Source of the DNA: Serratia symbiotica
GTDB lineage: Bacteria; Pseudomonadota; Gammaproteobacteria; Enterobacterales; Enterobacteriaceae
Direction of reading: 5' to 3'
Assembly (NCBI GenBank): GCA_900380265.1
Contig: LR025083.1
Span: 1,364,001-1,428,000, forward strand
Length of the DNA stretch: 64,000 nucleotides
Every line of letters starts with the position of its first letter. Within the stretch, counting starts at the first letter, position 1. The position numbers were made by a program, and so were the translations under genes. Shown one piece after another: positions 47,001 through 55,718 of the stretch. The notes under the pieces are model-generated. The model was not told the DNA's origin. It ran no database searches and saw nothing but the letters and a program-made list of their open reading frames with translations.

Positions 47001-47469
47001 GCTCTAGTTCCCTCGTTGAGAATATTTTTGATTATTTCATTGGAAGAGAGAGCATAGCAGGCGTCGTAATAAAATTAAGAACTCATTTTTATTTGGATAA
47101 GTCAGTCACTTCTATCTCTCATTATCTTTGTAACCCTGAAAGATATACATTAAAAAATATAATTTATATATTCATTTCTGGATTTTCAGCAATGTGCTAT
47201 CTTGATACTTTAATCAGCCTAGTATTCTGCGCTAATCATTTTGGAAATTTTAAGTCACGATGGCAGTGTTGTATAAGCGATTTCTCTTGTTATAGCTTTA
47301 GGGATAAAAAGCTTATAAAGCTTAGCGTGTTAAACTAATCAAACCACCGCCTATACCTACCCAATATAGATAGCTGCGGTTCAAGAAAGTTATTTCTATC
47401 TATATAGTGTCGTATCGGCATAAAGATAAACAAATGTTCGATTCTTCTGTAGTATTATAGTATTCGTTT

Positions 47470-48200
47470 TAGAGTTAACAGCCGCTTTATAATACTTGTG
47501 AATACACAATATCGCTCCCATTATCGCTTATCACTAGTTACGTCGACAGCGTGCTTTTCCTAACCATTTATCCAGCTGCAGTCTGGTTCGCTTTTTCTCA
47601 GTAACAGATATTTTCCAATTTTATTAAAGTACTAACCTAGTCTAGTAAGTGCTACCCAAGGGAGCAGCCATTAATAAAATCTGGTGCGAAGGCTGTCACA
47701 CACCAACAAAATATCTAATTGGCTGACGATATCGCTTAGTTGCTTTACCTACCCTTTCATCAGCATTAGCTTTCGTATAAAAAATGCAATACCCGCCTTA
47801 TATTATTAATTCTACTACCGCACCTAATAGGTACAGCACCTTTCGTTATTACAGATCTGCGCAACATAAGACAGCTAGATGTGAGAACTCACCGTTACTC
47901 ATACAAAAGCAGTGATCAGTTTTAACGGAAAGGCCAGCAGACAAATAGCATTTCTTAATACTAATATAAAGATCCCAGCCATGCGGTCGATTTCTGGAAT
48001 GAATAGCACAACATTAAAAACAAAGTCAATGCATGAGTTATAAGGTATCAACTATAGTTGTATAAATAGGATTCATACACTACCGCTTATCACTCACGGT
48101 ACCACAGCTACTCTTTGTATCTAACCCTTACGACTAAAATAACTTCATTGACAAAAACTAGGTTTCACTATAAAATATATCGTTCTACACTTTTCTAGCT
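47470..48200 (-). pseudogene. tdk: tdk remnant (thymidine kinase)
   Basis: Divergent from hns, as in E. coli. The minus strand around 47680-47740 reads QLSDIVSQLDILLVCDSLRT, matching Tdk [20 protein letters not shown]. Upstream, FIPEIDRMAG matches YTAEIDDRFGAG; a CIFYTKA piece matches the Walker B-side CQFLTRQ; the C-terminus KRxWERYCVFTSIIKRLL matches GGNERYVSVCRKHYKEAL. In-frame stops and shifts; no function. Loss removes thymidine salvage. Confidence 0.85.
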
Positions 48201-48722
48201 TATAAAGCTATTTATCAAATAGCCTACCTAATAGCACTATTCATGATTTCTGATATATTTACCGCATCACACGATAAAATAGAGTGTGTTACCAACCCTC
48301 TTTCTGAATAACTGTGGGATATTAAAAGCATCAGTATAAGTGACAACGGATAGCTATTTAATGTAAACCATACGGTGGGTACTACACTGCGACATATTAT
48401 TTATCGCTATATCCGGTAATCTGAACAAAGCTCGTTAAGGATTTGCACGCTTACCCCTGTAAATTATTGCAAGAATTTTATTAATCACTGCTAATGCTTA
48501 CCTAAAATATTTATGCAATAAAATACCTCAGATACCAGACATTTAACTTAAAAATACAAGACTAATGCTTCATAACTCTGTCTATATTAACAGAACAGAA
48601 CTGTTCTACCATTTTTAAAAAAAGTAAATTTAAGTATTAATATCATTTAACCTATTGCAGAAAAGAAAAGAGCGCTTTATTATGAGCGACTCTCACACAA
48701 ATATAATTTTGAGGCTAATGAA
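48200..48722. promoter_or_regulatory. hns upstream region
   Basis: AT-rich 520-bp interval between the dead tdk start and hns, similar in size to that of E. coli, where it holds the hns promoter with curved DNA. No confident -35/-10 pair assigned. GAGG lies nine bases before the hns ATG. Confidence 0.4.
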
Positions 48723-49130
48723 ATGAGCGAAACATTAAAGATTTTGAATAACATTCGTACTCTACGAGCTCAGGCAAGAGAATGTAACCTAGAAACGCTG
48801 GAAGAAATGCTTGAGAAATTGGAAGTTGTGGTGAGCGAACGCCGCGAAGAAGACAATCAGGCTCAAGCAGAAATTGAAGAACGCACTCGCAAATTACAAC
48901 AATATCGTGAAATGCTCATTGCTGATGGCATCGATCCAAATGAATTATTGCAAACAATGGCTGCAACAAAAATGCCCTGTAAAGCAAAGCGTGCAACACG
49001 GCCTCCTAAATATCAATATAAAGATGAAAATGGCGAATTTAAAACTTGGACAGGCCAAGGGCGTACTCCAGCGGTGATCAAAAAAGCTATCGAAGGTCAA
49101 GGGAAATCTTTAGAAGATTTCCTGCTCTAA
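48723..49130 (+). CDS. hns: Nucleoid protein H-NS
   Basis: Xenogeneic silencer that binds AT-rich curved DNA and oligomerises along it. 135 residues (137 in E. coli). N-terminal helical oligomerisation domain (1-65, [19 protein letters not shown] start), flexible linker (about 80-92), and C-terminal DNA-binding domain with [16 protein letters not shown] (109-123) carrying the minor-groove QGR hook (112-114). Undamaged. Kept although neighbours on both sides are decaying. The AT-rich gene-free DNA just upstream would be natural H-NS target sequence. Confidence 0.97.
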   Translation: MSETLKILNNIRTLRAQARECNLETLEEMLEKLEVVVSERREEDNQAQAEIEERTRKLQQYREMLIADGIDPNELLQTMAATKMPCKAKRATRPPKYQYKDENGEFKTWTGQGRTPAVIKKAIEGQGKSLEDFLL

Positions 49131-49146
49131 TCACCCAAAAATCCCT

Positions 49147-49180
49147 GTAAAGAAGGCTCTTCTAAGCATGCCTTCTTTAC
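49147..49180 (+). terminator. hns terminator hairpin
   Basis: GTAAAGAAGGC, 12-base loop, GCCTTCTTTAC, starting 16 bases after the hns stop. The 11-bp stem is perfect; the tail is only weakly U-rich. Placement makes it the likely end of the hns transcript. Confidence 0.65.
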
Positions 49181-49332
49181 ACTATTATTACTTACACTAA
49201 CGATTGACTTATGAGGTCAAAACCAAAACACTTAAATTATGTTTATCCAATAAATTATATGCAGTTCTCACATGAATATAGAAAGCAACCAGATAATATC
49301 ATATTATCAATCATCTACAATCTGTAATTTCA

Positions 49333-50340
49333 TTAAACCTTATAAAATTCCCGGTACCACTTCACAAAATGGTTTACTCCTTTCTGGACGCTAGTGGCAG
49401 GCTCAAAACCGATAGCCTTATACAGTTCGGCGATATCTGAGTGTGTATCTAGCATATCACCAGCCTGCATAGGAAGCATATTTTTATGCGCAGTTATCCC
49501 TAACACCTGTTCGAGGGTCCTAATATATTCCATCAGTTTTACTGGCGTACTGTTACCGATATTATAAATATGATAAGGGGCAGAACTGGTAGCCATAGAT
49601 CCCTCCCCGACCACAAAGGTTGGATCCGATTGAGGTATAATCGCTTGCAATCGCACTATAGCTTCAGTGATATCATCAATATAGGTGAAGTCGCGATACA
49701 TTTCACCATGGTTATATACGTCAATACTCTCCCCCGCTAATATAGCCTTGGTAAACTTGAATAGTGCCATATCTGGCCTTCCCCAAGGGCCATATACAGT
49801 AAATAAGCGTAATCCGGTAGTTGGAATACCATATAAATGGGAATAGGTATGCGACATCAATTCATTCGCTTTCTTAGTAGCAGCATAGAGTGAAATAGGG
49901 TGATCAACCGAATCTGCAGTAGAAAATGGCAACTTACGATTCAGTCCATAAACTGAACTGGAAGAGGCATATACCAAATGCTTCACTTTATTATGACGAC
50001 AGCCTTCCAGTACATTTAAATGAGAAATAAGATTGGAATCAGCGTAAGCTAACGGGTTTTTTATGGAAAATCGCACACCTGGCTGAGCAGCCAGGTGAAT
50101 GACCCGTTGAAACCTATACTCGTTAAACATGGCTGCCATCGACTCGCGGTTAGCTAAGTCTAATTTAATAAACTGAAAACTTGGCTTATTACGCAACAGG
50201 TCAAGACGAGCTTTTTTCAAATCTACATCATAGTAATCATTTAGGTTGTCAACACCAACAACCTGATTCCCATCATCTAATAATCGCGATGCTACATGAT
50301 AACCAACAAATCCTGCGGAACCTGTCACTAAGAATTTCAT
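49333..50340 (-). CDS. UDP-glucuronate 4-epimerase (SDR family)
   Basis: NAD-dependent short-chain epimerase, 335 residues, of the CapI/WbnF/GAE type that turns UDP-glucuronate into UDP-galacturonate. NAD-binding GSAGFVGYHVA at 7-17, SSSSVYG near 127-132, catalytic Y152 and K156 in LYAATKKANE, and the R-FTVYGPWGRPDMA substrate segment. Immediately downstream of ugd, whose product is its substrate. The gap to ugd is only ten bases and includes nine G bases (minus strand) abutting the ATG, so the G-run itself is the only candidate ribosome-binding region. Specificity is inferred from sequence and context. Confidence 0.88.
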   Translation of the reverse strand: MKFLVTGSAGFVGYHVASRLLDDGNQVVGVDNLNDYYDVDLKKARLDLLRNKPSFQFIKLDLANRESMAAMFNEYRFQRVIHLAAQPGVRFSIKNPLAYADSNLISHLNVLEGCRHNKVKHLVYASSSSVYGLNRKLPFSTADSVDHPISLYAATKKANELMSHTYSHLYGIPTTGLRLFTVYGPWGRPDMALFKFTKAILAGESIDVYNHGEMYRDFTYIDDITEAIVRLQAIIPQSDPTFVVGEGSMATSSAPYHIYNIGNSTPVKLMEYIRTLEQVLGITAHKNMLPMQAGDMLDTHSDIAELYKAIGFEPATSVQKGVNHFVKWYREFYKV

Positions 50341-50349
50341 CCCCCCCCC
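50341..50349 (-). repeat. Nine-base G tract abutting the epimerase start codon
   Basis: On the minus strand nine G precede ATG directly, between the ugd stop and the epimerase start. Homopolymer tracts of this length change length by slippage; here that would alter Shine-Dalgarno spacing rather than frame. Confidence 0.6.
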
Positions 50350-50350
50350 A

Positions 50351-51694
50351 TTAAATCACTGGCCTAATAGAGGACCCACGTCCAATTGCATAATAGATAA
50401 ACCCCCGGTTTTTAAGACGTTCAGGATCAAATAAGTTACGGCCATCAAAAATAAGAGGTTGCTTTAACGCGCCTTTGATAAGATCAAAATCTGGGGCGCG
50501 AAAGCTATGCCACTCAGTACAGATCACTAACGCGTCAGCGCCTTGCAACACAGCCTCTTTGGTATCCATCAATGTCAGGTCATCGCGTTGGCCATAGATA
50601 CGCTGGACCTCGTGCATCGCCTCTGGGTCATAAGCCTGTACCGTGGCTCCAGCTTCCCATAACTGCTCCATTAAGACTCGGCTAGACGCTTCACGCATAT
50701 CGTCAGTATTCGGCTTGAACGATAAACCCCACAAGGAAAAAATTTTACCCTTTAAATCTCCATCAAAGTATTCGCTAATAAGTCTTTTAAGCTTGTCTTT
50801 CTGTTGGTAGTTCACATACTCCACCGCCTGTAATAGTTTTGGCTGATAGCCGATGTGCTCTGCAGTGCGAATTAGCGCCTGAACGTCTTTCGGGAAGCAG
50901 GATCCACCATATCCACAGCCTGGATAAATAAAGTGATAGCCGATACGTGAATCAGAACCAATACCCTGTCGCACTTTTTCGATATCCGCACCGAACATTT
51001 CCGCTAAATTCGATATCTCATTCATAAAGCTAATTTTTGTCGCCAACATACAGTTAGCAGCATACTTAGTTAATTCAGCACTACGAATATCCATGATTAT
51101 CATACAATCATGATTGCGATTAAACGGCTCATATAGTTCACGAATAGGCTCGATCACATCTTGGTTATCGTGACCTATAATGATGCGATCGGGGTTCATA
51201 CAGTCGGCGATTGCTGCCCCCTCCTTTAGAAATTCTGGGTTAGAGAGAACATCGAATGGCACATTACTACCGCGTTTTTCTAACATTGTAGCCATCACTT
51301 CACGCACCTTCTCCGCCGTGCCTACCGGCACGGTGGACTTGTTAACCACAACTTTATAATCGGTCATATACTCTGCAATAGTACACGCCACGGCAGTGAC
51401 GTACTGTAAATCAGCAGAACCATCCTCATTCGGTGGTGTGCCAACGGCGATAAATTGAATAGTGCCATGGTCGACAGCTGTTTTTGCGTCAGTAGTGAAA
51501 TGCAAGCGACCAGCTTCATAGTTGTTCTGAACTAAAGGTGCCAAACCAGGTTCAAAGATAGGAACCTTCCCTTTTTTTAAGTTTTCGACTTTATGCTGAT
51601 CAATATCAATACAAATCACATCATGACCGACATCAGCCAGTACTGCGGCTTGCACAAGACCAACATAGCCAATACCAAAAACTGTAACTTTCAT
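50351..51694 (-). CDS. ugd: UDP-glucose 6-dehydrogenase Ugd
   Basis: Oxidises UDP-glucose twice with NAD to UDP-glucuronate. 447 residues from ATG 51694, which follows AGGA with 6-base spacing and gives [12 protein letters not shown]; a TTG six codons upstream (51712) would add MKLGFP and is less likely. N-terminal Rossmann motif GIGYVG (8-12), catalytic C266 in [14 protein letters not shown]210-region and NKSTVPVGT (118-126). This is the longer Ugd form of about 447 residues rather than the 388-residue E. coli K-12 type. Sits between galU and the epimerase, forming a three-step path from glucose-1-phosphate to UDP-galacturonate. Confidence 0.95.
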   Translation of the reverse strand: MKVTVFGIGYVGLVQAAVLADVGHDVICIDIDQHKVENLKKGKVPIFEPGLAPLVQNNYEAGRLHFTTDAKTAVDHGTIQFIAVGTPPNEDGSADLQYVTAVACTIAEYMTDYKVVVNKSTVPVGTAEKVREVMATMLEKRGSNVPFDVLSNPEFLKEGAAIADCMNPDRIIIGHDNQDVIEPIRELYEPFNRNHDCMIIMDIRSAELTKYAANCMLATKISFMNEISNLAEMFGADIEKVRQGIGSDSRIGYHFIYPGCGYGGSCFPKDVQALIRTAEHIGYQPKLLQAVEYVNYQQKDKLKRLISEYFDGDLKGKIFSLWGLSFKPNTDDMREASSRVLMEQLWEAGATVQAYDPEAMHEVQRIYGQRDDLTLMDTKEAVLQGADALVICTEWHSFRAPDFDLIKGALKQPLIFDGRNLFDPERLKNRGFIYYAIGRGSSIRPVI

Positions 51695-51724
51695 GGGAAA
51701 TCCTAGTTTCAAATTATAAATAAA

Positions 51725-52642
51725 TTATTTCTTTGCAGAGGTTAGCAACCACTCTAGCCAGTGAGAAAAATCTTTGCCTAGACTACCATGACGAATCCCA
51801 TATTGGACGAAAGCCTGCATATAACCTAACTTATTTCCGCAGTCATGACTAATCCCTTTAATATGGTAAGCTTCCACCATCTCCTCATGTATCAGCATCT
51901 CAATACTATCGGTTAATTGGATTTCATCACCTATACCTGGAAGTGTTTCTGATAGTATTGCCCAAATATTAGCGGATAACACATAACGACCAACAATGGC
52001 TAGGTTAGAAGGTGCTGTGTCTGGCGCTGGCTTTTCAATCACAGCAACCATCGTAACACTCTCCCCTGGCTGCAAGGCATAGCCTTGGCAATCAACTATG
52101 CCGTAATTCCCGACATCTTTATATGGCACCGGTTGAACCATAATCTGGCTGATACCAGTCATCTCAAACCGACAAAGCATTTCATGTAAATTCTCTTTTT
52201 TCAGATCGGCGCTATATTCATCAATGATAACATCAGGCAATAGTACAGCGAATGGTTCATTTCCTACAATGGGGTAAGCAGACATTACAGCATGACCCAA
52301 TCCTTTAGGCGGCCCCTGTTGTACCTGCAAAACGGTAACGCCTTTGGGATAAATCGACTGAATTTCATCCAATAACTGTTGATTGCCGTTTTCCCCCAAT
52401 AGCGCTTTTACTTTACCGCTGGTGTCAAAATACTGCTCAATTGAACTTTTAGAGGCGTCGGTGACCAAGACAATTTCTATAATTCCTGCTGAAATGCATT
52501 CATTGACTACATACTGAATTAAAGGTTTATCCACAAGGGGTAACATTTCTTTCGGGATAACTTTAGTTGCTGGGAACATCCGTGTCCCCATTCCTGCAAC
52601 AGGAATCACCGCTTTTCTGAGTTTGCGATGTATAGCGGGCAT
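51725..52642 (-). CDS. galU: UTP-glucose-1-phosphate uridylyltransferase GalU
   Basis: Makes UDP-glucose from UTP and glucose-1-phosphate. 305 residues (302 in E. coli). Nucleotide-binding [21 protein letters not shown] (13-31), DKPLIQY (38-44), and the conserved EKPAP and [17 protein letters not shown] elements. Strong Shine-Dalgarno GGGGGAG just before the ATG. First gene of a galU-ugd-epimerase operon (gap to ugd 30 bp). The next gene upstream in E. coli, rssB, is dead here. Confidence 0.96.
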   Translation of the reverse strand: MPAIHRKLRKAVIPVAGMGTRMFPATKVIPKEMLPLVDKPLIQYVVNECISAGIIEIVLVTDASKSSIEQYFDTSGKVKALLGENGNQQLLDEIQSIYPKGVTVLQVQQGPPKGLGHAVMSAYPIVGNEPFAVLLPDVIIDEYSADLKKENLHEMLCRFEMTGISQIMVQPVPYKDVGNYGIVDCQGYALQPGESVTMVAVIEKPAPDTAPSNLAIVGRYVLSANIWAILSETLPGIGDEIQLTDSIEMLIHEEMVEAYHIKGISHDCGNKLGYMQAFVQYGIRHGSLGKDFSHWLEWLLTSAKK

Positions 52643-52899
52643 TACTCCCCCTATTAATATACTTATTTTATGAGCCTTTTATGCCATAAAAATATTTACA
52701 TGTATACCAACTTCCCGTTATTAGAATTAATTTGAATACAAATAGAAAATTTAGGCGATCTCTCAATTTGATACAGCATCGGATTCTGAATATAATATTT
52801 TTGAATACTATTAGTACTGACTTCTTCAGCACTCAGGATTAGGCGTAATCTACAACCACTGCCCTCACAATCAGTATGAGGAGGTCTAGCATACGTCTT

Positions 52900-53800
52900 C
52901 TAGTATATATCTGAAACAGTCCAGAACGCTACGCTCTGGCTCCGCTCAATCTAATTATCCCGGTATTCACATTAGTATTCAGATACCGGAAATCGGAATT
53001 GATGATTATATTAGCTATGCTAATAACCTAGTACTATAGGAGATTGGCCTGTGAGCATCCCATGCTATAAGCAGCTTACCCTATTAGATATGAATTGATG
53101 AATTTCTTTAACAAGACGGGAATTTTCATCTACCTCTACTGTAATTCGCTAAATTGTCATATAACAATTCATGACATAATACGTGTAAAAACTAGATTGC
53201 TAACAATCTATTACCCCATAGGGTGAGATCAAGATCATAAAATGCCAGTTCTGTATCCAATACAACGCCTATATCCAGTAGTACATCAAAATTTCCATCA
53301 ATAGTCAGCGACTGATAATCAATTCAGCAATGCTGAATAGTCTGACATACCGGTAATTAAAAGCACCTGAGCAAGTTATATCATTAGAAGAGTGTTGACT
53401 GGTCGTTCTCCTATTTTAAGAATTGTCCCCTCTTTTCTTACTTGAGCCGTGAACATAACTCATGATTAAAGGGTAATATCAAGTCGCGTATGCAGTTCAT
53501 AGTAGTTAAGGATTTAAGGCATAGAACCTGAAAACACAACAATCATCCTTTGGAAATCTCAGTTATTGTATCGATTTCTCATCAACCCAATACAGAATCT
53601 TTTCGCGCTGTAAGTACACGTTATTGATCAATTCAATAATATCCATGTCTGCCATAATAAGATCTCTGAAAATTAAGTCTGGACTAACGTCATCAATCAT
53701 ATTCATAGCTAGTACAACATTGTTTAGCTAGCTGGTGTCTGAACCTGTTTATTTTTAACAAATCATAGCACAACACGAAACCTTACTTCACCCTCGCCGG
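52900..53800 (-). pseudogene. rssB: rssB remnant (RpoS-degradation adaptor)
   Basis: Adjacent to galU as in E. coli. The minus strand around 53600-53700 reads VVLAMNMIDDV then SPDLIFRDLIMADMDIIELI, matching the RssB receiver domain TVLAADGVDAL and TPDLMICDIAMPRMNGLKLL; the phosphoacceptor D58 region is preserved as RDLIMADM. Further down, LLDIGVVLDTELAFYDLDLT (53240-53300) matches LVLDIAALSENDLAFYCLDV. Stops and frame changes separate these blocks. RssB delivers sigma-S to ClpXP, so its loss suggests RpoS control is gone or RpoS itself is absent. Confidence 0.85.
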
Positions 53801-54250
53801 CTAAGACTCATTTTGTAGTCACCAGTAATCCCATCAACCTTATTTTTATATAGTTGCTCAACAGGAGCGCTTCTCCTTGCTGGGAAATCCATCAAGCATA
53901 TTTTCTTAACCTGTGCACTACGAAACATCTCTTTGATTATTAACAACAAGACTTATAGTCTAGCTGACAGTAGACTATATTACGGCAAGGGCATAAACGA
54001 TCATCGAAGAAAAACGCCGCTATGAGCAATCCTTATCTAATTTAATTTTCACATAGCGCAGCCCTTTGCCAGATAGATTTTGACTCCACCCTAGATATTT
54101 CAAGATTAGGCAATTTTATTTTTTATTTTACACTGAGTCACGCTCACTATTTTACATCCTCTCTAGCATCCGGGGTTTTTACGAAATGTCCTCACCTCAA
54201 ACTAATTGCAATAATGAAAGGTCTAATAGGTAGTACTTGCTACTATCTTA
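53800..54250. other. Decayed interval where rssA is expected
   Basis: E. coli has rssA (about 900 bp) between rssB and ychJ. Only about 450 bp are left here, and no RssA motif such as GxGxxRG or GCSIGS could be found; the gene has probably been deleted or shrunk. Confidence 0.35.
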
Positions 54251-54720
54251 TCTACTAGTAAAGAATTGAACGTAACATACATATGAAACTGCATTTCAGC
54301 ATCCTCTTTCTGAAGTGACTTTATAAATCATTTCAGTAAACAGTAAGTTGCAGCATAGCGCCGGAATTGGGCTGTACATTTCCGATAGCGATAATGGTAA
54401 GAACAGGCCCACTGATCCATTCACTCTTCACTTCCCGCCGGAAAACAGCGTTGACCACCGAACTAGTAATTTCTACTCTAATGCTACGCCACTGACTAGC
54501 GAACTTTAATTTTTATAGTGCTATACATAAGGTGACTAACAACCGCGGAAGAAACATGTAGCACAGATAATGCAGAAGGCGTTGTTGAATGTATCGCTCA
54601 CTTCATCGAAGATAATGGCAAATTCCAGATATGAATAAGCATGCTCTCTTGCTCCCTTGCGCCAGGCTGCTATTATAGCGAGTATGAAATTGAAACCGGG
54701 TAGCAATACCCATTAGGCTA
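54250..54720 (+). pseudogene. ychJ: ychJ remnant (SEC-C motif protein)
   Basis: Just upstream of purU, as in enteric order. At 54567-54640 the plus strand reads TDNAEGVVECIAHFIEDNGK, matching YchJ DADNIGFVSFVARFTEGGK. The preceding LVISTLML ... LANFNFYSAIHK fits GLTVFEHCWQ loosely. The C-terminal zinc-binding CPCGSGKKFKKCC element is not preserved. Confidence 0.6.
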
Positions 54721-54826
54721 TCGTTCAGAGTCTCTTTTTAAAGAGTAGTGTGAGTGCTCTCTAACTAAAATATTACTTGTATCCTACTCTATCTAGAGAT
54801 ACGGTATCCAACCGGATTGTTCAGTC

Positions 54827-55675
54827 ATGTCATTGCAAAACATACAAAAAAAAATTTTACGTACCAGATGCCTAGACTCTAAAGGTCTAATCGCCAAGAT
54901 CACCCATATTTGCTCTCAACATGAACTTAATATTCTGAAAAATGACGAATTCGTCGACCGCCTTACCAACTGTTTCTTTATGCGTACCGAGTTGGAAGGT
55001 GTTTTTGATGATAACACCTTGCTGGCTGATCTTGACGCTACTCTACCAGAAGGTTCAATTCGAGAATTGAACGACATCCACCGCAATCGTATTGTCGTGC
55101 TAGTCACAAAAGAAGCCCATTGCCTGGGCGATTTGCTGATGAAAAGCATTTATGGTGGTCTGCACATGGAAATCGCCGCTGTAATTAGCAATCATGCTAC
55201 CTTGCATACGCTAGTGGACCGGTTTGAAATTCCTTTCCACTTGATCAGCCATAAAGGGTTGACGCGTGAACAGCACGATCTTAAAATCATCACTAAGATC
55301 GATCAATATCAAGCAGACTATGTCGTTTTAGCTAAATATATGCGCTTTTTAACGCCAGCTTTTGTGCAACACTATCCCAACCAGGTAATTAATATCCACC
55401 ATTCATTTCTACCAGCATTTATTGGCGCACGCCCTTATCATCAGGCTTACGAACGCGGCGTCAAAATCATCGGTGCCACTGCACACTACGTTAACGAGAA
55501 CATCGATCAAGGTCCCATCATCCTACAAGATGTAATTAATGTTGATCACACCTATTCCACAGAGGATATGATTTGTGCAGGCCGCGACGTAGAGAAAAAC
55601 GTGCTAAGCCACGCACTATATCACATATTGGCTCAACAGGTATTTGTTCACGGTAATCGGACGGTAATCCTATAA
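54827..55675 (+). CDS. purU: Formyltetrahydrofolate deformylase PurU
   Basis: Hydrolyses 10-formyl-THF to THF and formate; balances one-carbon pools and supplies formate to PurT. 282 residues (280 in E. coli). N-terminal ACT domain (about 9-85) and C-terminal formyltransferase-like domain (86-282) with NIHHSFLPAFIGARPYHQA (189-207) and D227 in NENIDQGP. In the ACT domain, normally conserved CPDQKG and DHRTGRFF appear as CLDSKG and DRLTNCFF, so regulation by methionine/glycine may be weakened. Full length despite dead neighbours on the left. With purF lost, its usual link to purine synthesis is odd (see findings). Confidence 0.95.
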   Translation: MSLQNIQKKILRTRCLDSKGLIAKITHICSQHELNILKNDEFVDRLTNCFFMRTELEGVFDDNTLLADLDATLPEGSIRELNDIHRNRIVVLVTKEAHCLGDLLMKSIYGGLHMEIAAVISNHATLHTLVDRFEIPFHLISHKGLTREQHDLKIITKIDQYQADYVVLAKYMRFLTPAFVQHYPNQVINIHHSFLPAFIGARPYHQAYERGVKIIGATAHYVNENIDQGPIILQDVINVDHTYSTEDMICAGRDVEKNVLSHALYHILAQQVFVHGNRTVIL

Positions 55676-55691
55676 CTATTTAATAGGAGAT

Positions 55692-55718
55692 TATCTCACA
55701 TTCAATGAATGTGAGATA
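55692..55718 (+). terminator. purU hairpin, 12-bp stem
   Basis: TATCTCACATTC, 3-base loop, GAATGTGAGATA, starting 17 bases after the purU stop. Perfect stem; the tail is A-rich rather than U-rich, so it may work mainly as a 3'-end stabiliser. Confidence 0.5.

Larger units (their letters stand above)
37500..47450. other. 10-kb gene-free, increasingly AT-rich tract
   Basis: No frame could be matched to a protein family; the longest (for example 37748-38032, 41809-42141, 43834-44088) look like chance frames in AT-rich DNA. E. coli has adhE, ychE and opp genes next to tdk, so decayed adhE may be hidden here, but I could not align any AdhE block. The stretch from about 40700 to 47400 is the most AT-rich of the window. 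A perfect palindrome at 44073-44096 and a hairpin at 43954-43973 are listed separately. Confidence 0.5.

Noticed and set aside
47880-48060. Similarity of a minus-strand piece (FIPEIDRMAGIFILV) to YchE/MarC membrane proteins
   Set aside because: The same segment and its neighbours align in order with thymidine kinase, which also fits the position next to hns.
37500-48200. CRISPR array or tandem repeats in the AT-rich tract
   Set aside because: No regularly spaced direct repeats were seen; only isolated palindromes and low-complexity A/T runs.
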